Assembly: GCA_003696795.1 (NCBI GenBank)
Contig: RFFT01000017.1
Location: 1-37,082 of the forward strand
Source of the DNA: Zetaproteobacteria bacterium
Lineage (GTDB): Bacteria; Pseudomonadota; Zetaproteobacteria; Mariprofundales; Mariprofundaceae
Length of the DNA stretch: 37,082 nt
Reading direction: 5' to 3'
Part shown: positions 34,695-37,082 of the stretch, piece after piece
Layout: each line of letters opens with the position of its first letter
How positions within the stretch are numbered: the stretch's first letter is position 1
Position numbers and translations under genes: made by a program
Notes under the pieces: generated by a model
Databases searched by the model: none
What the model saw: the letters and a program-made list of their open reading frames with translations, nothing else
What the model was told of the DNA's origin: nothing

Positions 34695-35617
34695 GCGCTC
34701 CCCCTCGACGCGGTCAGGCGATGGAACACATCTTCAAGGCTTGTTTTTCTGGCATGCATCTCAACGATCACAACATCCTTGGCAACGGCGGCCCGAAACG
34801 TCCGCTCGGCCAACGGCATATCCGCATCCGGGCAATGCAGCCACCAGCCGTTCACCTCGCCCGTCGCCTCGGCTTCGACACCGTCGGTCGCGAGCATCTC
34901 AAGCACAGATCGCCCATCGTCGAGAAAACGAACATACAGTGTCTGCCCGTCTCCTGCCTGGCGTGCCAGTTCCTCGGCCGTCCCAATCGCGCGTAATTGG
35001 CCACGATCGATGATCATCACCCGATCGCACACCGCCTCCACCTCAGCAAGCACGTGCGATGAAAGCAATACCGTTTTCGACTCGCCCAAGCGGCGAATCA
35101 GCTGCCGGATCTCACTAATTTGGTTTGGATCAAGACCGGTAGTCGGCTCATCCAGAATCAAACATGCCGGATCATGCAACATGCTGGCGGCGAGTCCCAC
35201 CCGCTGCCGATAACCCTTGGATAGCTCATCAATGCGCCGACGCAGCACCTGCTCCAGCCCGCAAACGCGTGCCATTTCCGCAATGCGATCCGCCAGTGTA
35301 CCTTGTGGCAAACCTTGCATGCGGCCAACAAAACGGAGATGGGTTTGCACATCGAGGTCGATATACATCGGCGCGTTTTCCGGCAAATACCCGATGCTCC
35401 GGCGCACAGCGAGGCTATCATCGAGCGAGTGGCCGTTGACCCTTGCCTGTCCGGAAGAAGGCGGCAAGAAGCAGGTGAGCATCTTCATCGTGGTGGATTT
35501 GCCCGCGCCATTGGGGCCAAGCAATCCCATCACCTCACCACGATGCACGTGGAAACTCAGCTCCCGCACAGCAGGCGTTCGACCAAACAGGCGTGTCAGT
35601 CGCTCCGCTTGAATCAT
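34691..35617 (-). CDS. ABC transporter ATPase, GldA-like
   Basis: 308 residues. Walker A is GLLGPNGAGKSTT (about 32-44), the Q-loop region is YLPENAPMY, the signature is ELSKGYRQRVGLA (not LSGGQ), Walker B is CLILDEPTTGLDP, and the H-loop is LLSSHVLAEVE. ABC-2 exporters of this type often show the SKGYRQR variant. A C-terminal extension of about 90 residues follows. It energises the GldF-like permease with the GldG-like accessory protein. ATG 35617 lies 33 bp after nhaA. Confidence 0.92.
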   Translation of the reverse strand: MIQAERLTRLFGRTPAVRELSFHVHRGEVMGLLGPNGAGKSTTMKMLTCFLPPSSGQARVNGHSLDDSLAVRRSIGYLPENAPMYIDLDVQTHLRFVGRMQGLPQGTLADRIAEMARVCGLEQVLRRRIDELSKGYRQRVGLAASMLHDPACLILDEPTTGLDPNQISEIRQLIRRLGESKTVLLSSHVLAEVEAVCDRVMIIDRGQLRAIGTAEELARQAGDGQTLYVRFLDDGRSVLEMLATDGVEAEATGEVNGWWLHCPDADMPLAERTFRAAVAKDVVIVEMHARKTSLEDVFHRLTASRGSA

Positions 35618-35650
35618 GCCGGCGGCATTGTAAAAACGACGTTGTCCCGG

Positions 35651-36838
35651 TCAACCGCGTGCGCGAGGCATAAAACGCAGCAGCGCATAACCCATGCCCC
35701 CGGAGAGCAACGAAGCGCATAGAATAGCCAGCTTGTCCGTGTACTGAAACAAATCGTCGCGAGCAAAGGCCAACGAGGTGATGAACAGGCTCATCGTGAA
35801 GCCGATGCCGGTAAGCACCGATACCCCGTAAAACTGAATCCAATCGCTGCCCGCGGGCAACCGCGCCCACCCCAAGCGAATCGCCATAAAACCGAAGCCG
35901 AAAACGCCAAGCTGCTTGCCTAGAAACAGAGCAACAAGAATCCCCATGGGCACCGGCTGCATCAGCTGCGAGAAGGAGAAACCGGAAAGATTCACCCCTG
36001 CATTTACAAACGCAAATAAAGGCAAGATCAAGTATGCGACCCAACCATGCAGATGGTGTTCGATCTCTCTCAACGGGGAACAGTCGCGACCGTCTTGATC
36101 CAGGCCACGCAATGGTACCGTAAACGCCAGCGCCACACCGGCCAATGTGGCATGCACGCCCGACTTAAGCACACTCAACCACAGCAAAATACCAACAAGG
36201 ACGTAGCCCGCCTTACGTATTACCCCAAGGCGGTTCATCACCACCAGCACCAGCAAGGCAACCCCGGCAGCCAGCAACGCCCAGCCTGACAATCGCGCTG
36301 CATAAAACAGCGCGATGATCAGGATCGCTCCCAGATCGTCGATAATTGCCAGGGCCATCAGAAACACCTTCAGGGAAAGCGGCACCCGACTTCCCAACAA
36401 GGCGAGAATCCCCAACGCGAACGCAATATCCGTAGCTGTGGGAATGGCCCAGCCCTGCAAGGCCAGCGAATCCCCCGCATTGAACAACACATAGATGAGA
36501 GCAGGCACGAGCATGCCACCCAGCGCCGCAATACCGGGCAATACCACCTGTCGCAGGGATGATAAGTGCCCTTCCAACAACTCCCGCTTCACCTCAAGCC
36601 CAACGAGGAAGAAAAACACAGCCATCAACCCGTCGTTCACCCAATGATAGAGCGAGTATTCAAGCTCCCAAGAACCCACACGCAGCGCGATGGGCGCATG
36701 CAAAAAGGCATGATAGCCGTGGGCCAGCATGGAATTGGCGCATAAAAGCGCAAACACGGTGGCGACGATCAGCATCAGCCCACCGGCAGCCTCTTTGTTT
36801 ATGAATTCATCAAACATGCCCGTTGCGTATTTCATCAC
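35651..36838 (-). CDS. nhaA: Na+/H+ antiporter NhaA
   Basis: 395 residues with about twelve TM helices. The essential Asp pair is present in LAIIDDLGAILIIALFY (E. coli Asp163/Asp164). The N-terminus EFINKEAAGGLMLIVATVFALLCANS and the motif PTATDIAFALGILALLG are diagnostic. It exchanges Na+ or Li+ for H+ at the inner membrane. ATG 36838 and 36835 are adjacent; AGGATTGAG precedes both. A structured leader of about 170 nt lies upstream (36839-37009). It ends 33 bp before the Gld-like ATPase gene. Confidence 0.95.
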   Translation of the reverse strand: MMKYATGMFDEFINKEAAGGLMLIVATVFALLCANSMLAHGYHAFLHAPIALRVGSWELEYSLYHWVNDGLMAVFFFLVGLEVKRELLEGHLSSLRQVVLPGIAALGGMLVPALIYVLFNAGDSLALQGWAIPTATDIAFALGILALLGSRVPLSLKVFLMALAIIDDLGAILIIALFYAARLSGWALLAAGVALLVLVVMNRLGVIRKAGYVLVGILLWLSVLKSGVHATLAGVALAFTVPLRGLDQDGRDCSPLREIEHHLHGWVAYLILPLFAFVNAGVNLSGFSFSQLMQPVPMGILVALFLGKQLGVFGFGFMAIRLGWARLPAGSDWIQFYGVSVLTGIGFTMSLFITSLAFARDDLFQYTDKLAILCASLLSGGMGYALLRFMPRARG

Positions 36839-37009
36839 TCAATCCTGACACGCAAAGGCGACAATGGAAGGAAGATCGATAATATCTCGACCTTCTCCCG
36901 ATCAGCCGGCATGCGGACCCGCTCCGAGTGCGCAGCCCACCACAAGTGCAACCGGATTTTCCTTCGTGATCTGCTCATGGCGGAACGCGCATCCCATGAC
37001 GAAACATAT
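36839..37009 (-). promoter_or_regulatory. structured 5' leader of nhaA, candidate cation-sensing riboswitch (nhaA-I type)
   Basis: Non-coding interval between the terminator and the nhaA start. On the minus strand it can fold into two good hairpins. One pairs TGCG-C-ACTC with GGGT-C-CGCA around a GGAGC loop (36912-36934, one C/C mismatch). The other pairs GAAGGTCGA with TCGATCTTC around a seven-base loop (36871-36895). A short CCGG/GAT closure between 36901-36910 and 36952-36960 could enclose the first. Established knowledge: the nhaA-I RNA motif upstream of nhaA genes is reported as a Li+ riboswitch. I cannot check the consensus from memory, so the class is a hypothesis. A 63-codon frame (36835-37026) crosses the region and begins inside the terminator; I do not consider it a gene. 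Confidence 0.5.
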
Positions 37010-37039
37010 AAAAAGCCCGCAAACACTGGGCTTGCGGGC
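37010..37039 (-). terminator. intrinsic terminator
   Basis: Minus strand: GCCCGCAA (37039-37032), a 9-base loop, then TTGCGGGC (37022-37015) followed by TTTTT (37014-37010). The perfect 8-bp GC-rich stem with a T tract is a clear Rho-independent terminator for a minus-strand gene lying to the right. It separates that gene from the nhaA leader. Confidence 0.9.
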
Positions 37040-37051
37040 CTATCCTGTACG

Positions 37052-37082
37052 TCATGAAACGGATGATTGGTGGCGCTTCAGG
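37052..37082 (-). CDS. possible 3' end of an unidentified minus-strand gene
   Basis: The reading frame that ends at TGA (37054-37052) gives only LKRHQSSVS before the window edge. It is followed within about 13 bp by the terminator, a normal distance. Nine codons cannot identify a gene, and another frame could be the real one. Confidence 0.25.
   Translation of the reverse strand, partial: LKRHQSSVS

Noticed and set aside
36835-37026. 63-codon minus-strand frame upstream of nhaA
   Set aside because: It starts inside the terminator stem, has no ribosome binding site, and overlaps the nhaA start. A structured leader is the better explanation.

Overview
The window is gene-dense chromosome from a Gram-negative proteobacterium, most likely a gamma- or beta-proteobacterial (possibly Acidithiobacillia-like) autotroph-type genome. 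The evidence is a complete LPS-bacterium gene complement (Mpl, AsmA, periplasmic DsbC/SCO/TlpA, an outer-membrane barrel), high GC content, and proteobacterial gene orders such as ftsH-folP-glmM and proS next to a lytic transglycosylase. No insertion sequences, phage genes, tRNA, rRNA or CRISPR arrays were seen. The species cannot be named from the sequence alone.

Layout: (1) 1-2433 (+): 3' end of a SPOR-domain protein with an EQAAT pentapeptide repeat, a divergent gamma-glutamyltransferase-like enzyme and folK, each joined by a 4-bp start/stop overlap. (2) 2439-5976 (-): a copper/cytochrome-assembly operon: DUF2946-like Cys/His protein, Met-rich outer-membrane barrel, small cytochrome c, TlpA-like thioredoxin, SCO and PCu(A)C chaperone. 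(3) 6101-8765 (+): dsbC, rph, rdgB and a family 5 uracil-DNA glycosylase. (4) 8734-18272 (-): ftsH, folP, cdaA, cdaR, glmM, mpl, proS and a lytic transglycosylase. This embeds the diadenylate cyclase module cdaA-cdaR-glmM, best known from Firmicutes, in the proteobacterial ftsH-folP-glmM locus. (5) tilS (-) lies back to back with a znuA-znuC-znuB zinc/manganese importer (+).

(6) 21801-23904 (-): a two-TM potassium-channel protein with two RCK domains, preceded by a small membrane protein. (7) 24046-27042 (+): a cytochrome bd oxidase operon with two tiny subunit genes, cydP before cydA and cydX after cydB. An AT-rich promoter/operator island precedes it. (8) 27039-35617 (-): an ABC-2 system of GldA/GldF/GldG type plus a DUF4340 protein, then an HAD phosphatase that lacks a normal start codon, an AsmA protein, a YciO-family protein, a UPF0114 membrane protein and a TVGYGD ion channel. 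(9) 35651-37082 (-): nhaA with a structured leader of about 170 nt, preceded by an intrinsic terminator and perhaps the last codons of another gene.

Themes: copper handling and periplasmic thiol chemistry; respiratory oxidase assembly; envelope and peptidoglycan metabolism linked to c-di-AMP synthesis; and cation homeostasis (two potassium-type channels, NhaA, Zn import). The link between the c-di-AMP module and the ion-transport genes is my inference, not something the sequence proves. The most noteworthy items are the intact cdaA module, the candidate ion-sensing nhaA leader, the HAD phosphatase with a probable AUC or CUG start, the Gld-like/DUF4340 operon, and the Met-rich copper-associated barrel.
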